DNA of 64,000 nt, taken from Prado023 sp963697345 (GTDB lineage: Bacteria; Actinomycetota; Actinomycetes; S36-B12; CAIYMF01). Position numbers and translations under genes: made by a program. Position 1 is the stretch's first letter. Each line of letters begins with the position of its first letter. Below are positions 33,477 to 41,576 of the stretch, piece after piece. Where the stretch lies: contig CAVONS010000004.1 in the NCBI GenBank assembly GCA_963697345.1, positions 62,001-126,000 of the forward strand, in the 5' to 3' direction. Below the pieces are notes generated by a model that was not told the DNA's origin, ran no database searches, and worked only from the letters and a program-made list of their open reading frames with translations.

Positions 33477-35045
33477 TCACCCCTTGGTAGGTCGATTGGG
33501 GTCGTCTACCTGCGGCAGCTGCACTGTGAAGGTCGCGCCGTCGCCCGGTTGGGTCCGCACAGCCACGCGTCCGCCGTGTGCCGACGTGATGGCCGCGACG
33601 ATCGCGAGGCCGAGGCCCGCTCCCCCGTCCGACCTGGACCTGGCGGGATCGGCCCGGTAGAAGCGCTCGAAGGCCCGGGAAGCCTCCTCGGGGTCCATGC
33701 CCGGGCCCCGGTCGGTCACCTCCAACTGCGCCCAGCGCCCAGCGGAGTCCTCGACGACGTCCACACGCAGGCGCACGGGCTCATCGGCTGGCGAGTACCG
33801 CAGGGCGTTGCTCACCAGGTTGTCGATCACCTGGCGCAACCGTGCGGCATCCCCCACCGCGCGAGCTTCGGGAGTGTCCCGGCCCACCTCGATGACCACG
33901 TCCCGCCCCGGCGCTGTGGCCCGCGCTGCGGCGGCCGCATCTCCAGCCAGGTCCAGCAGGTTGACGGGTTCGCGGTCCAGGGGGCGGTGCTCATCGAGCC
34001 GTGCCAACAGCAGCAGGTCCTCCACGAGGAGTCCCATCCGATGAGCCTCCGACTCGATCCGCCCCATCGCGTCGTCCAGGGCGGTGCCTGGCGCCACAGC
34101 ACCCAGGCGGTACAGCTCAGCGAATCCCCGCACGGAGGTCAGCGGCGTGCGCAGCTCGTGGCTGGCGTCAGCGACGAACTGGCGCATGCGCGCCTCCGAG
34201 GCTTGCGCAACCTCGGCCGACTCACGGGCAGCACGTTGTGCCGCCTGCTCGGCGCTGAGGGCATCGGTGAGGGTGTCGACCATCGTGTTGAACGACTGCG
34301 CGAGGCTGCCGACCTCGGTCCGCGGGTCAGCACCCGGGGCACGCACCGACAGGTCTCCAGCTGCGATCGTTGCAGCCGCACGCTCGACGTCGTCCAGCGG
34401 GCGCAGGCTGCGCCGGACCAGCACCCAGCCCGCGACGCCGATCAGGAGCACGACGACCAGGCCGACGGCGAACTCGATGAGGAGCAGCCGACCAACCGTC
34501 GCCTCGACGCCGCCGATGTCCACCGCGACGCTCACTGAGCCCGAGCCGTTGGCGAGCGGCCGACTCAGGACACGCCATCGCGTGGCACCGGACTCCGACT
34601 CGACGGTGTAGGGCTCACCCCCGAGGGCCGCTGTCTCATCGATGCTCAGGTCCGCGAGGATGGGCGGGTCGGACACGAGATCGGGATCGCTGAGGACCTG
34701 GTGACCCGTGCCGTCGATGCTGGACACGCGCACGTACCTGACCTCACGGCCCAGCGGCCCCGGGAGGGCGGTACCACCTGACGGCGGGCGCTGCGCCAGG
34801 GGCTGGTTCGGATCCATGAAGGGCTGTGCGTCAGCGACCAGCCCGCGGTCCACCTCTGTCATGAGGTACCCGCGAAGTGCGGCGACGGCCGCGGAACCCG
34901 CGACCACCAACCCGATGGCAACCAGCACCACCAAGAGCGCCACGAGACGGGTGCGCAAGGGCCAGGCGAACCCCTGCGTTCTGCTTCCGTCCTGGATCAC
35001 GGGCCGCGGCGTCATGGGCGGCCGGGCTGCGGGCGGCTGGGTCAC
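33477..35045 (-). CDS. phoR: PhoR-like two-component sensor histidine kinase
   Basis: 522 aa from a GTG that overlaps the phoP stop (GTGA). Order: membrane helix (~30-50), extracytoplasmic sensor (~55-185), second helix (LLLIEFAVGLVVVLLIGVAGWVLV), HAMP (~215-265), H-box 'FVADASHELRTPLTSVRGFAELYRLG' with the phospho-His, N-box 'NLVSNALRYSP', G1 'DRGPGMDPEEASRAFERFYR', G2 'GGAGLGLAIVAAI'. It senses an envelope or pH-type signal and phosphorylates PhoP. Assigned phoR by pairing with the very PhoP-like regulator; sensor domains are poorly conserved, so the stimulus cannot be named. Confidence 0.88.
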   Translation of the reverse strand: MTQPPAARPPMTPRPVIQDGSRTQGFAWPLRTRLVALLVVLVAIGLVVAGSAAVAALRGYLMTEVDRGLVADAQPFMDPNQPLAQRPPSGGTALPGPLGREVRYVRVSSIDGTGHQVLSDPDLVSDPPILADLSIDETAALGGEPYTVESESGATRWRVLSRPLANGSGSVSVAVDIGGVEATVGRLLLIEFAVGLVVVLLIGVAGWVLVRRSLRPLDDVERAAATIAAGDLSVRAPGADPRTEVGSLAQSFNTMVDTLTDALSAEQAAQRAARESAEVAQASEARMRQFVADASHELRTPLTSVRGFAELYRLGAVAPGTALDDAMGRIESEAHRMGLLVEDLLLLARLDEHRPLDREPVNLLDLAGDAAAAARATAPGRDVVIEVGRDTPEARAVGDAARLRQVIDNLVSNALRYSPADEPVRLRVDVVEDSAGRWAQLEVTDRGPGMDPEEASRAFERFYRADPARSRSDGGAGLGLAIVAAITSAHGGRVAVRTQPGDGATFTVQLPQVDDPNRPTKG

Positions 35046-35824
35046 GGGCGGTCCCTCGGCTTGCGCAGGACGTAGCCGACACCGCGCACCGTGTGCAACA
35101 GCCGGGGCTCGGTCGTGTCGATCTTGCGGCGCAGGTAGGAGATGTAGGTCTCCACCACCGTCGCCTCGCCGCCGAAGTCGTAGTGCCAGACGTGGTCGAG
35201 GATCTGCGCCTTCGACAGCACCCTGCCGGGGTTGGCCATCAGGTAGCGCAGGAGCTTGAACTCCGTGGGTGACAACTCGACTGACACGCCGGCCTTGTGG
35301 ACCTCGTGGGCATCGTCGTCGAGTTCGACGTCGGCGAAGATGAGTCGCTCGCTGTCGACGTCGACGACCATCCCAGCGCGCCGCAGGATCGCCCGGATGC
35401 GAGCCACGACCTCCTCCAGGCTGAAGGGCTTGGTCACGTAGTCGTCAGCGCCGAGCGTGAGGCCGGTGACACGATCGCCCACTGCATCGCGCGCGGTGAG
35501 GAACAGGGTCGGGGCGTTCAGGCCCTCTTGGCGCATCCGGCGCATGACCTCGAACCCGTCGAGTCCGGGCATCATCACGTCGAGGACGACAAGGTCCGGA
35601 TCCACCGTGGCTGCCGTGGCAAGTGCCTCCGTGCCGTTACTTGCTGTGTGCACCTCGAACCCCGCGAAGCGCAGGCTGGCCGAGAGCAGCTCGACGATGT
35701 TGGGCTCATCGTCGACCACGAGCAGGCGGGCCTCGGGCGGCGTCGCAGCGGGGACCAACGGCATCGACGCTGGACGGGACGCGGGGGCGTTCGGGGAGGT
35801 CACGGTTCGATCATGCACGTCCAC
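35042..35824 (-). CDS. phoP: PhoP-like OmpR-family response regulator
   Basis: 260 aa from GTG (alternative GTGs at 35818 and 35803). Receiver domain: 'RLLVVDDEPNIVELLSASLRFAGFEV', phospho-acceptor Asp in 'LVVLDVMMPGLDGFEV', 'LFLTARD', Lys in 'DDYVTKPFSLEEVVARIRAILRRAG'. DNA-binding winged helix: 'VELSPTEFKLLRYLMANPGRVLSKAQILDHVWHYDFGG' and 'YISYLRRKIDTTEPRLLHTVRGVGYVLR'. The wording of these blocks is that of mycobacterial PhoP. A PhoP-box-type direct repeat 23-40 bp upstream suggests autoregulation. Confidence 0.92.
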   Translation of the reverse strand: MDVHDRTVTSPNAPASRPASMPLVPAATPPEARLLVVDDEPNIVELLSASLRFAGFEVHTASNGTEALATAATVDPDLVVLDVMMPGLDGFEVMRRMRQEGLNAPTLFLTARDAVGDRVTGLTLGADDYVTKPFSLEEVVARIRAILRRAGMVVDVDSERLIFADVELDDDAHEVHKAGVSVELSPTEFKLLRYLMANPGRVLSKAQILDHVWHYDFGGEATVVETYISYLRRKIDTTEPRLLHTVRGVGYVLRKPRDRP

Positions 35825-35846
35825 CCACCGGGAAGTCTGGCAGGAA

Positions 35847-35864
35847 CCTGTGAGAACCCTGTGA
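35847..35864 (-). promoter_or_regulatory. PhoP-box direct repeat upstream of phoP
   Basis: Minus strand reads TCACAGG-GTTC-TCACAGG, two identical heptamers at an 11-bp period, 23-40 bp before the phoP start. It matches the layout of the PhoP box known from mycobacteria (TCACAGC-N4-TCACAGC). An inverted repeat AGAACC-GGC-GGTTCT (35864-35878) adjoins it. Confidence 0.7.
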
Positions 35865-35974
35865 GAACCGGCGGTTCTGTGTGAGCTTCCGGTTGCCCCA
35901 TCCAGCCCCCAGTCGGCCCCTTTTCCCCTGAGGTGGCCCGCCGGTCCCGGACTCCCGTGCGAAGTCCAGCCAGT

Positions 35975-35992
35975 TCACAGGGTCCACACAGG
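35975..35992 (+). promoter_or_regulatory. second, imperfect PhoP box upstream of the GT2-GtrA gene
   Basis: Plus strand TCACAGG-GTCC-ACACAGG, one mismatch in the second heptamer, same 11-bp period, ending 21 bp before the glycosyltransferase ATG. With the first box this puts one site facing each divergent gene. Confidence 0.55.
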
Positions 35993-36013
35993 CGCCGTTG
36001 CTTGTCTGGGGTC

Positions 36014-37402
36014 ATGTCCCTCACAGAGCCACTGACCACACATCCTGCGACCGGGCCGGCCGTGGAGATTGTCATCCCGGTGCACAACGAGCAGACCGAC
36101 CTCGAGCCGGCTGTCCGGCGCCTCAGCGCCCACCTGCGCACCCACCTGCCCTACCGGTTCAGGATCACGATCGCAGACAACGCCAGCACCGACCTGACGT
36201 GGCCTATTGCCTGCCGGTTGGCCAGCGAGAGCCCCGACGTGAGGGCGGTCCATCTTCGGGAGAAGGGACGCGGGCGGGCGCTGCGCCAGGTCTGGGCCGC
36301 CAGCGACGCGGACGTGGTTGCCTACATGGACGTCGACCTGTCCACCGACCTCGCCGCACTGCTGCCGCTGCTTGCCCCACTGCTCTCGGGGCACTCCGAT
36401 GTCGCGATCGGCACCCGGCTGCGTCCGGGGTCGCGCGTCGTGCGCGGCCCGAAGCGCGAGTTCATCTCCCGCAGCTACAACATTCTGCTGCGTACCACCC
36501 TGGGGGCACGCTTCTCCGACGCGCAGTGCGGGTTCAAGGCGATCCGGTCGGACGCCGCCACCCAGCTGCTGCCCCTCGTGGAGGACCCGGAATGGTTCTT
36601 CGACACCGAGCTGCTAGTCCTGGCAGAGCGCTCAGGGATGCGGATCCACGAGGTCCCCGTCGACTGGGTCGACGACCCGGACAGCAGCGTCGACATCCTC
36701 GACACCGCCCGCAAGGACCTGGCCGGCATCTGGCGCCTGGCCCGAGGGTTGGCCAGCGGCCAGATCCCCGTGGCGAGCCTGCGGTCGACGCGTGATGCGG
36801 AACTCGCCAGCGCGGCGCCCGCGGGGATCCTCGGCCAGCTGATCCGGTTCTCGATCGTCGGGGTGCTGAGCACGCTGGCCTATGCCCTGCTCTTCTGGTT
36901 GCTGCGTGCGGGCATGTCCGCCCAGGCGGCCAACGCCCTGGCCCTGATGGCCACGGCCGTCGGGAACACCGCCGCCAACCGGTGGTTCACCTTCGGTGTG
37001 CGCGGAGCGCCGGACCGCATGCGTCACCAGGCCCAGGGCCTGTTGGTCTTCGCCCTCGGGCTGGTCATCACCAGCGGCGCGCTGATCCTGCTGGAGACGG
37101 TGGCACCGGACGCCCCTCGCGGTGTCGAGCTGCTCGTTCTCACGGCCGCCAACGTCCTGGCCACGCTGCTGAGATTCGTCCTGTACCGCGTCTGGGTCTT
37201 CGCACGACATAGGTCGCTGCCCGCCCGGTCCGTTCAACCGTCCGCGCCCGTCCAAGCAGCCGCGCCAGTCCAAGCAGCTGCGCCCGTCCCAGCTGCGCCA
37301 GTCCAAGCAGCCGCACCCGTCGCGCCGGCTGCGCCCCTTGTCCTGTCCGGCGGCCCCGTCGCCCCTACCCCGAACGTCCTGACCATGGAGGTCCCCCGAT
37401 GA
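36014..37402 (+). CDS. GT2 family glycosyltransferase with C-terminal GtrA-like membrane domain
   Basis: 462 aa from the ATG at 36014 (MSLTEPLTTHP). Residues ~18-250: GT-A fold, 'VEIVIPVHNEQTDLEPAVRRL', DxD-like 'VVAYMDVDLSTDLAAL', 'AQCGFKAIRSDAA', 'WFFDTELLVLAE', as in dolichyl-phosphate mannosyltransferase-like enzymes that load polyprenyl phosphate. Residues ~275-400: four-helix GtrA domain ('IRFSIVGVLSTLAYALLFWLL', 'ANRWFTFG'). The tail is a Pro/Val/Gln/Ala repeat. Likely makes a lipid-linked sugar for the next gene's glycosyltransferase, whose ATG overlaps its stop (ATGA). Confidence 0.88.
   Translation: MSLTEPLTTHPATGPAVEIVIPVHNEQTDLEPAVRRLSAHLRTHLPYRFRITIADNASTDLTWPIACRLASESPDVRAVHLREKGRGRALRQVWAASDADVVAYMDVDLSTDLAALLPLLAPLLSGHSDVAIGTRLRPGSRVVRGPKREFISRSYNILLRTTLGARFSDAQCGFKAIRSDAATQLLPLVEDPEWFFDTELLVLAERSGMRIHEVPVDWVDDPDSSVDILDTARKDLAGIWRLARGLASGQIPVASLRSTRDAELASAAPAGILGQLIRFSIVGVLSTLAYALLFWLLRAGMSAQAANALALMATAVGNTAANRWFTFGVRGAPDRMRHQAQGLLVFALGLVITSGALILLETVAPDAPRGVELLVLTAANVLATLLRFVLYRVWVFARHRSLPARSVQPSAPVQAAAPVQAAAPVPAAPVQAAAPVAPAAPLVLSGGPVAPTPNVLTMEVPR
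37244..37330 (+). repeat. 18-bp tandem repeat coding for the APVQAA tail
   Basis: Five units (18, 18, 15, 18 and 18 bp) beginning GCGCC[CA]GTCC encode the APVQAA-type C-terminal tail of the GT2-GtrA protein. All units are multiples of three. Confidence 0.85.
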
Positions 37403-39655
37403 GCTCGTCCGACACCGCCACCGCCACCGCCAGAAGCCGGCCCCGCACCCGACCCTCACCGACCCGGCGTGGCCGAGCTCCCCGCCGAACCCGTCGCCAC
37501 GTTGGGCGCGTTGGGCGTTGGGAGCCCTGCTCTGCGCGACCGCAGCGCTCTACCTGTGGGGCCTGAGCCGCAACGGCTGGGCCAACTCCTACTACTCCGC
37601 AGCCGCCCAAGCCGGCGGTGAGAGCTGGACGGCGTGGTTCTTCGGCAGCCTCGACTCGGCGAACTCGATCACGGTCGACAAGCCACCGGCTTCCCTGTGG
37701 TTGATGGGCCTGAGCACACGGCTCTTCGGCCTCAGCTCCTGGTCGGTCCTGGTGCCCCAGGCACTGTTGGGCGTCGCTTCGGTGGGCGTCCTCTACGCCA
37801 CTGTGCGCCGCTGGTTCGGTGCCAGAGCTGGGCTCATCGCCGGCGCGGTGCTGGCCCTGACACCCGTCGCCACGTTGATGTTCCGGTTCAACAACCCCGA
37901 CGCCATGCTGGTGTTCCTGCTGGTGTGCGCCGCCTGGGCCATGGGCCTGGCCACCGAGAAGGGCTCGACTGCGCTGGATCATGATCGCCGGCGCGTTCGT
38001 CGGCTTCGCCTTCCTGGCGAAGATGATGCAGGCCTTCCTGGTGCTTCCCGGCTTCGTCGCGATGTACCTGATTGCTGCCCCGCTGGACCTGCGGCGGCGC
38101 GATCGGTCACCTGTTCGCCGCACTCGGCGCCATGATCGTCGCCGGTGGCTGGTGGGTCGCGATCGTCGAGCTGTGGCCCGCTGGGTCGCGGCCCTACATC
38201 GGCGGTTCGCAGGACAACTCCATCGTCGAGCTCATCCTGGGCTACAACGGCTTCGGACGTCTGACCGGCAATGAGACCGGCAGCGTCGTCCCCGGCGGCG
38301 CAGCCGGTCAGGGGAGCCAGTGGGGGGAGACCGGGTGGGACCGCCTGCTCAACTCCTCCTACGGCGGCCAGATCGCGTGGTTGCTGCCGGGCGCACTGGT
38401 GATGATCGTCGTCCTGCTCTGGGCCTCCCGTCGCGGTTCACGCACCGACCTCACCCGTGCCGCCACGATCGGTTGGGGAGGGTGGTTGCTGGTGACGGCT
38501 GCCGTCATCTCGTTCAGCCAGGGAATCATCCACGAGTACTACACGGTCGCGCTGGCCCCGGCGATCGGCTCCCTGGTTGGGATCGGGACGATGGCGCTGT
38601 GGTCCCACCGGCAGCTCACGTGGGCGAGGATCACCGCCGCCGGCCTGATCGCGGGAAGTGCCGTGTGGGCCTCGGCCCTGCTCGGCCGCTCGGCGGAGTT
38701 CGTGCCGTGGCTGGCTCCTCTGGTGCTGGTTGGTGGGCTGCTGGCCGCGGCCGGAGTGCTTGCGGCTCCGCTGCTGGGCAGCGAGTCCGGGCGACGCGTG
38801 GCGCTCGGGGCGGGCATCGCTGGCCTGATCGTGGTCCTGGCTGGGCCCACGGCCTACTCGCTGGAGACCGCGTCCACGAGTGCCAGCGGCAGCATTCCCA
38901 GCGCGGGTCCGACAGTCACCGGCGAGGGCAGCGTCCCCGGCGCCCGCGGCACCGGGGCGGGCGGGCCCGGCCAAGATGGGCTCGGCCAAGGTGGGCTCGG
39001 CCAGGGCGGGCCTGGCCAAGATGGGCTCGGCCAAGGACAGCCCCGGGGCGGGCCGGGCGCGCCAGGCGCGGGGCAGCTCCCGGGAGGTACGGGAGCACCA
39101 GGCACCGGGGCTGGCCAGCTCCCGGGGGTTGCCGGTGCCACCGGTCAAGGCGGCAGGACAGGGTCCCTGCTCGAGGGCAGCACCCCCAGCCAGGAGCTCA
39201 CCGCCGCGCTGGTGGCGGATGCAGGCTCCTTCACCTGGGTGGCCGCCTCCGTGGGCGCCAACTCGGCAGCGGGATACCAACTGGCCACGCAGGAGCCGGT
39301 CATGGCGATCGGCGGCTTCAACGGCAGCGATCCGTCCCCGACACTCGCGGAGTTCCAGTCCTACGTGGCCGACGGCGAGATCCACTACTTCATCCCGGCC
39401 GGGTCCAGTGGTGGTCCCGGCGGAGCGGGTGGTGGGGCCGGAGCGGGTGGTGGGGCCGGTGCGGCCGGTGGCCCCGGCGGTGGAGGGGGCCCCGGCGTAG
39501 GGGGTGGCCAGATGGGCGGCTCCCAGGAGGCCTCGCTCATCGCCGAATGGGTGGCTGCCCACTTCACACCCGTCACCGTCGGCGCAACGACGGTCTACGA
39601 CCTGACCGAGTCACCGACCGGAGTGTCCGCGGACCTCGGTGCGACGGCGACCTGA
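37399..39655 (+). pseudogene. GT39/ArnT-type membrane glycosyltransferase with three apparent single-base indels
   Basis: The ATG overlaps the GT2-GtrA stop (ATGA). Four segments in different frames join into one protein: MSSSDTATATARS...; 'RWARWALGALLCATAALYLWGLSRNGWANSYYSAAAQAG...DKPPASLWLMGLS...'; 'RWIMIAGAFVGFAFLAKMMQAF...'; 'IGHLFAALGAMIVAGGWWVAIVELWP...' to the stop. Shifts fall at ~37440 (one base missing), ~37971 and ~38101 (one extra each); the span is 3n+1, consistent with this. The family is the actinobacterial polyprenyl-sugar-dependent mannosyltransferase group, with an N-terminal catalytic acid region, ~11 helices and an extracytoplasmic C-terminal domain with Gly-rich linkers. 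Decayed gene or sequence errors. Confidence 0.78.
38969..39043 (+). repeat. 15-bp tandem repeat coding for GQDGL/GQGGL
   Basis: Five 15-bp units (GGCCAAGATGGGCTC-like) encode a Gly/Gln linker in the extracytoplasmic region of the GT39-type protein. A second Gly-rich stretch has two identical 18-bp units at 39422-39457. Confidence 0.88.
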
Positions 39656-39692
39656 GTCGGCCCGCGGCGAACGGGCGTGGCATTCTCGCGGC

Positions 39693-40259
39693 ATGGACCT
39701 GATCCGGCCCGGCGCGGAGCACCTGCCCAGCTACGTGGACGCCCTGCGCCGCGGCTGGTCGATGAACACCGATCTCCCCGGTCCAGACCTCGCGGAGATC
39801 GAGCGGGCGACCTCCGACCCGCAGCGGTTCCTGGCCCTCATCGACGACCGCGAGGCTGCAGGTGACCCCATCGAGCAGCCCGACGGCAGCTTCGTGCCGC
39901 GACTGCCCGGTCTCCGGCGGTGGATGTGGGATGGGGAGTTCGCCGGAGGTGTCAGCCTGCGTTGGCAGCCCGGGACGACCGACCTCCCACCCACCTGCCT
40001 GGGCCACATCGGATACGCAGTCGTTCCGTGGAAGCGACGCCGCGGGTACGCCACAGCCGGCCTGGCGGCCATGCTGCCGATCGCAGCCGCAGAGGGCCTG
40101 CCCTTCGTGCACATCACCGCCGACCTGGACAATGCCGCCTCGCAGAGGGTGATCGAGGCCAACGGCGGGGTCCTCGTGGAGGTCTTCACGAAGCTGGCGT
40201 CCAGCGGCGGTGGGCAGGCCAAGCAGTACCGGGTGGACCTCAGCGGCTTTCGTACCTGA
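39693..40259 (+). CDS. GNAT family N-acetyltransferase
   Basis: 188 aa from MDLIRPGAEHLPSYVDAL. GNAT fold with acetyl-CoA-binding motif A 'HIGYAVVPWKRRRGYATAGLAAMLPIAAAEGL' (R-x-x-G-Y/A pattern) and 'NAASQRVIEANGGVLVEVF' (motif B). Substrate unknown; small-molecule or protein N-acetylation in the cytoplasm. Independent gene, ~35 bp after the GT39-type gene. Confidence 0.87.
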   Translation: MDLIRPGAEHLPSYVDALRRGWSMNTDLPGPDLAEIERATSDPQRFLALIDDREAAGDPIEQPDGSFVPRLPGLRRWMWDGEFAGGVSLRWQPGTTDLPPTCLGHIGYAVVPWKRRRGYATAGLAAMLPIAAAEGLPFVHITADLDNAASQRVIEANGGVLVEVFTKLASSGGGQAKQYRVDLSGFRT

Positions 40260-40317
40260 CCCACTCGCACCCCAACTGGACCCGGGGAGTACCCGACCGG
40301 CGGTAGTGCTGGGGCTA

Positions 40318-40485
40318 TCAGCGCACCAGGTCCGGATCGTTCAAGTAGGCCTCGACAAGGGCCCGTGCCAGCGCGCGAGCGTCCGGATCATCAGGATGGG
40401 ATTCCAGCCGGATCAGCAGGCGCGCGGCCTCAGCGGATTGAGCACGTCCGCCGCGGTCGACGATCTCGCGCAGGTGGGTGTCCAT
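40318..40485 (-). CDS. small 55-aa hypothetical protein
   Basis: ATG at 40485 to TGA at 40318. The product, MDTHLREIVDRGGRAQSAE..., is predicted as two or three charged helices ending 'ALVEAYLNDPDLVR'. Codon choice is G/C-rich at third positions like real genes here. It fills the otherwise empty gap between the acetyltransferase and metA on the opposite strand. No family recognised and no strong Shine-Dalgarno, so it may not be real. Confidence 0.45.
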   Translation of the reverse strand: MDTHLREIVDRGGRAQSAEAARLLIRLESHPDDPDARALARALVEAYLNDPDLVR

Positions 40486-40613
40486 GAGCCCGAGCGTGCC
40501 AGCCGCCTCAGCGCTGCGCCACTCGGGCGCGCCGCCACCTCACGCGGATCACGAATCGGCCGATAGCGGGCGTGCACCGTAGACTCGCCCCCACCGCCAC
40601 AGGGAGTTCCACG

Positions 40614-41543
40614 ATGCCCGTCAAGATCCGCGAGGGGCTGCCAGCCGCTGACGTCCTGGCCGCCGAGAACGTCTTCGTGATGACAGATCGGCGTGCGGCC
40701 AGCCAGGACATCCGTCCCCTGAGCATCCTGGTGCTGAACCTGATGCCGGCCAAGCAGACGACCGAGGCCCAGATCCTGCGGCTGCTGAGCAACTCGGCGC
40801 TGCAGGTCGAGGTCACGTTCCTGCACACGGCCTCGTACTCCCCCAAGCACACGGACCACACCCATCTGGCGGTCTTCTACGAGACGTTCGAGCGGGTTCG
40901 TGACCAGCGATTCGACGGGCTGATCATCACCGGCGCACCCGTGGAGCTCATGGAGTTCGAGGACGTCGACTACTGGGACGAGCTGGTCGGGATCATGCAG
41001 TGGGCCGACGAGCACGTGTTCTCCACGCTGGCGATCTGCTGGGGGGCCCAGGCCGAGCTCTACCACCACTACGGGATCGGCAAGCACACCGTCGACAAGA
41101 AGGTCTTCGGGGTGTTCCCCCATGAGGTGACCGACCCCAAGAACAAGATCACACGAGGGTTCGACGAGGTGTTCCTCGCCCCGCACTCGCGGCACACCAC
41201 CGTCGACGTAGCCGACATCGAGGCCGAGCCGGACCTCGAGCTGCTGGCCGTCTCCCCGGAGGCGGGGGTCTACCTGGCCGCCTCTCGTGATGGCCGGCGG
41301 GTGTTCGTCACGGGCCACGCCGAGTACGACGCCGACACCCTCGACCAGGAGTACCGCCGTGATGTCGCGGCAGGCCTGCCCATTGACGTCCCTGTGAACT
41401 ACTACCCCGAGGACGACCCCGCGCGCACACCGGTCGTCGGGTGGCGTGCCCACGGAGACCTGCTGTTCACCAACTGGCTGAACTACTGCGTGTACCAGGA
41501 GACCCCGTACGACCTGCACGAACTGTCGGCCCGCGAGCACTGA
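40614..41543 (+). CDS. metA: homoserine O-acyltransferase MetA
   Basis: 309 aa, the usual MetA length; the start MPVKIREGLPAADVL has AGGGAG 8 nt upstream. Class-I glutamine-amidotransferase-like fold with nucleophile Cys in 'AICWGAQAELYH', catalytic His and Glu in 'VTGHAEYDADTL', and 'LMPAKQTTEAQILRLLSN'. It activates homoserine with succinyl- or acetyl-CoA as the first step of methionine synthesis; MetA sequences do not reliably reveal which acyl donor is used without examining a single active-site residue by alignment. A TAGACT -10-like box lies at ~40580; no SAM riboswitch seen. Confidence 0.95.
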   Translation: MPVKIREGLPAADVLAAENVFVMTDRRAASQDIRPLSILVLNLMPAKQTTEAQILRLLSNSALQVEVTFLHTASYSPKHTDHTHLAVFYETFERVRDQRFDGLIITGAPVELMEFEDVDYWDELVGIMQWADEHVFSTLAICWGAQAELYHHYGIGKHTVDKKVFGVFPHEVTDPKNKITRGFDEVFLAPHSRHTTVDVADIEAEPDLELLAVSPEAGVYLAASRDGRRVFVTGHAEYDADTLDQEYRRDVAAGLPIDVPVNYYPEDDPARTPVVGWRAHGDLLFTNWLNYCVYQETPYDLHELSAREH

Positions 41544-41553
41544 GCAGGCCCAG

Positions 41554-41567
41554 GCCAGCCGGCTGGC
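41554..41567. terminator. palindrome between convergent metA and TDT genes
   Basis: Perfect 14-bp palindrome GCCAGCCGGCTGGC in the 33-bp gap between two converging genes. It could work as a bidirectional stem-loop terminator; there is no T-run. Confidence 0.4.
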
Positions 41568-41576
41568 GTGCCGGAG

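Noticed and set aside
40486..40613. Possible SAM riboswitch upstream of metA
   Set aside because: The 128-bp leader shows no conserved SAM-I/SAM-II/SAM-IV elements by eye; only a -10-like box and a Shine-Dalgarno.
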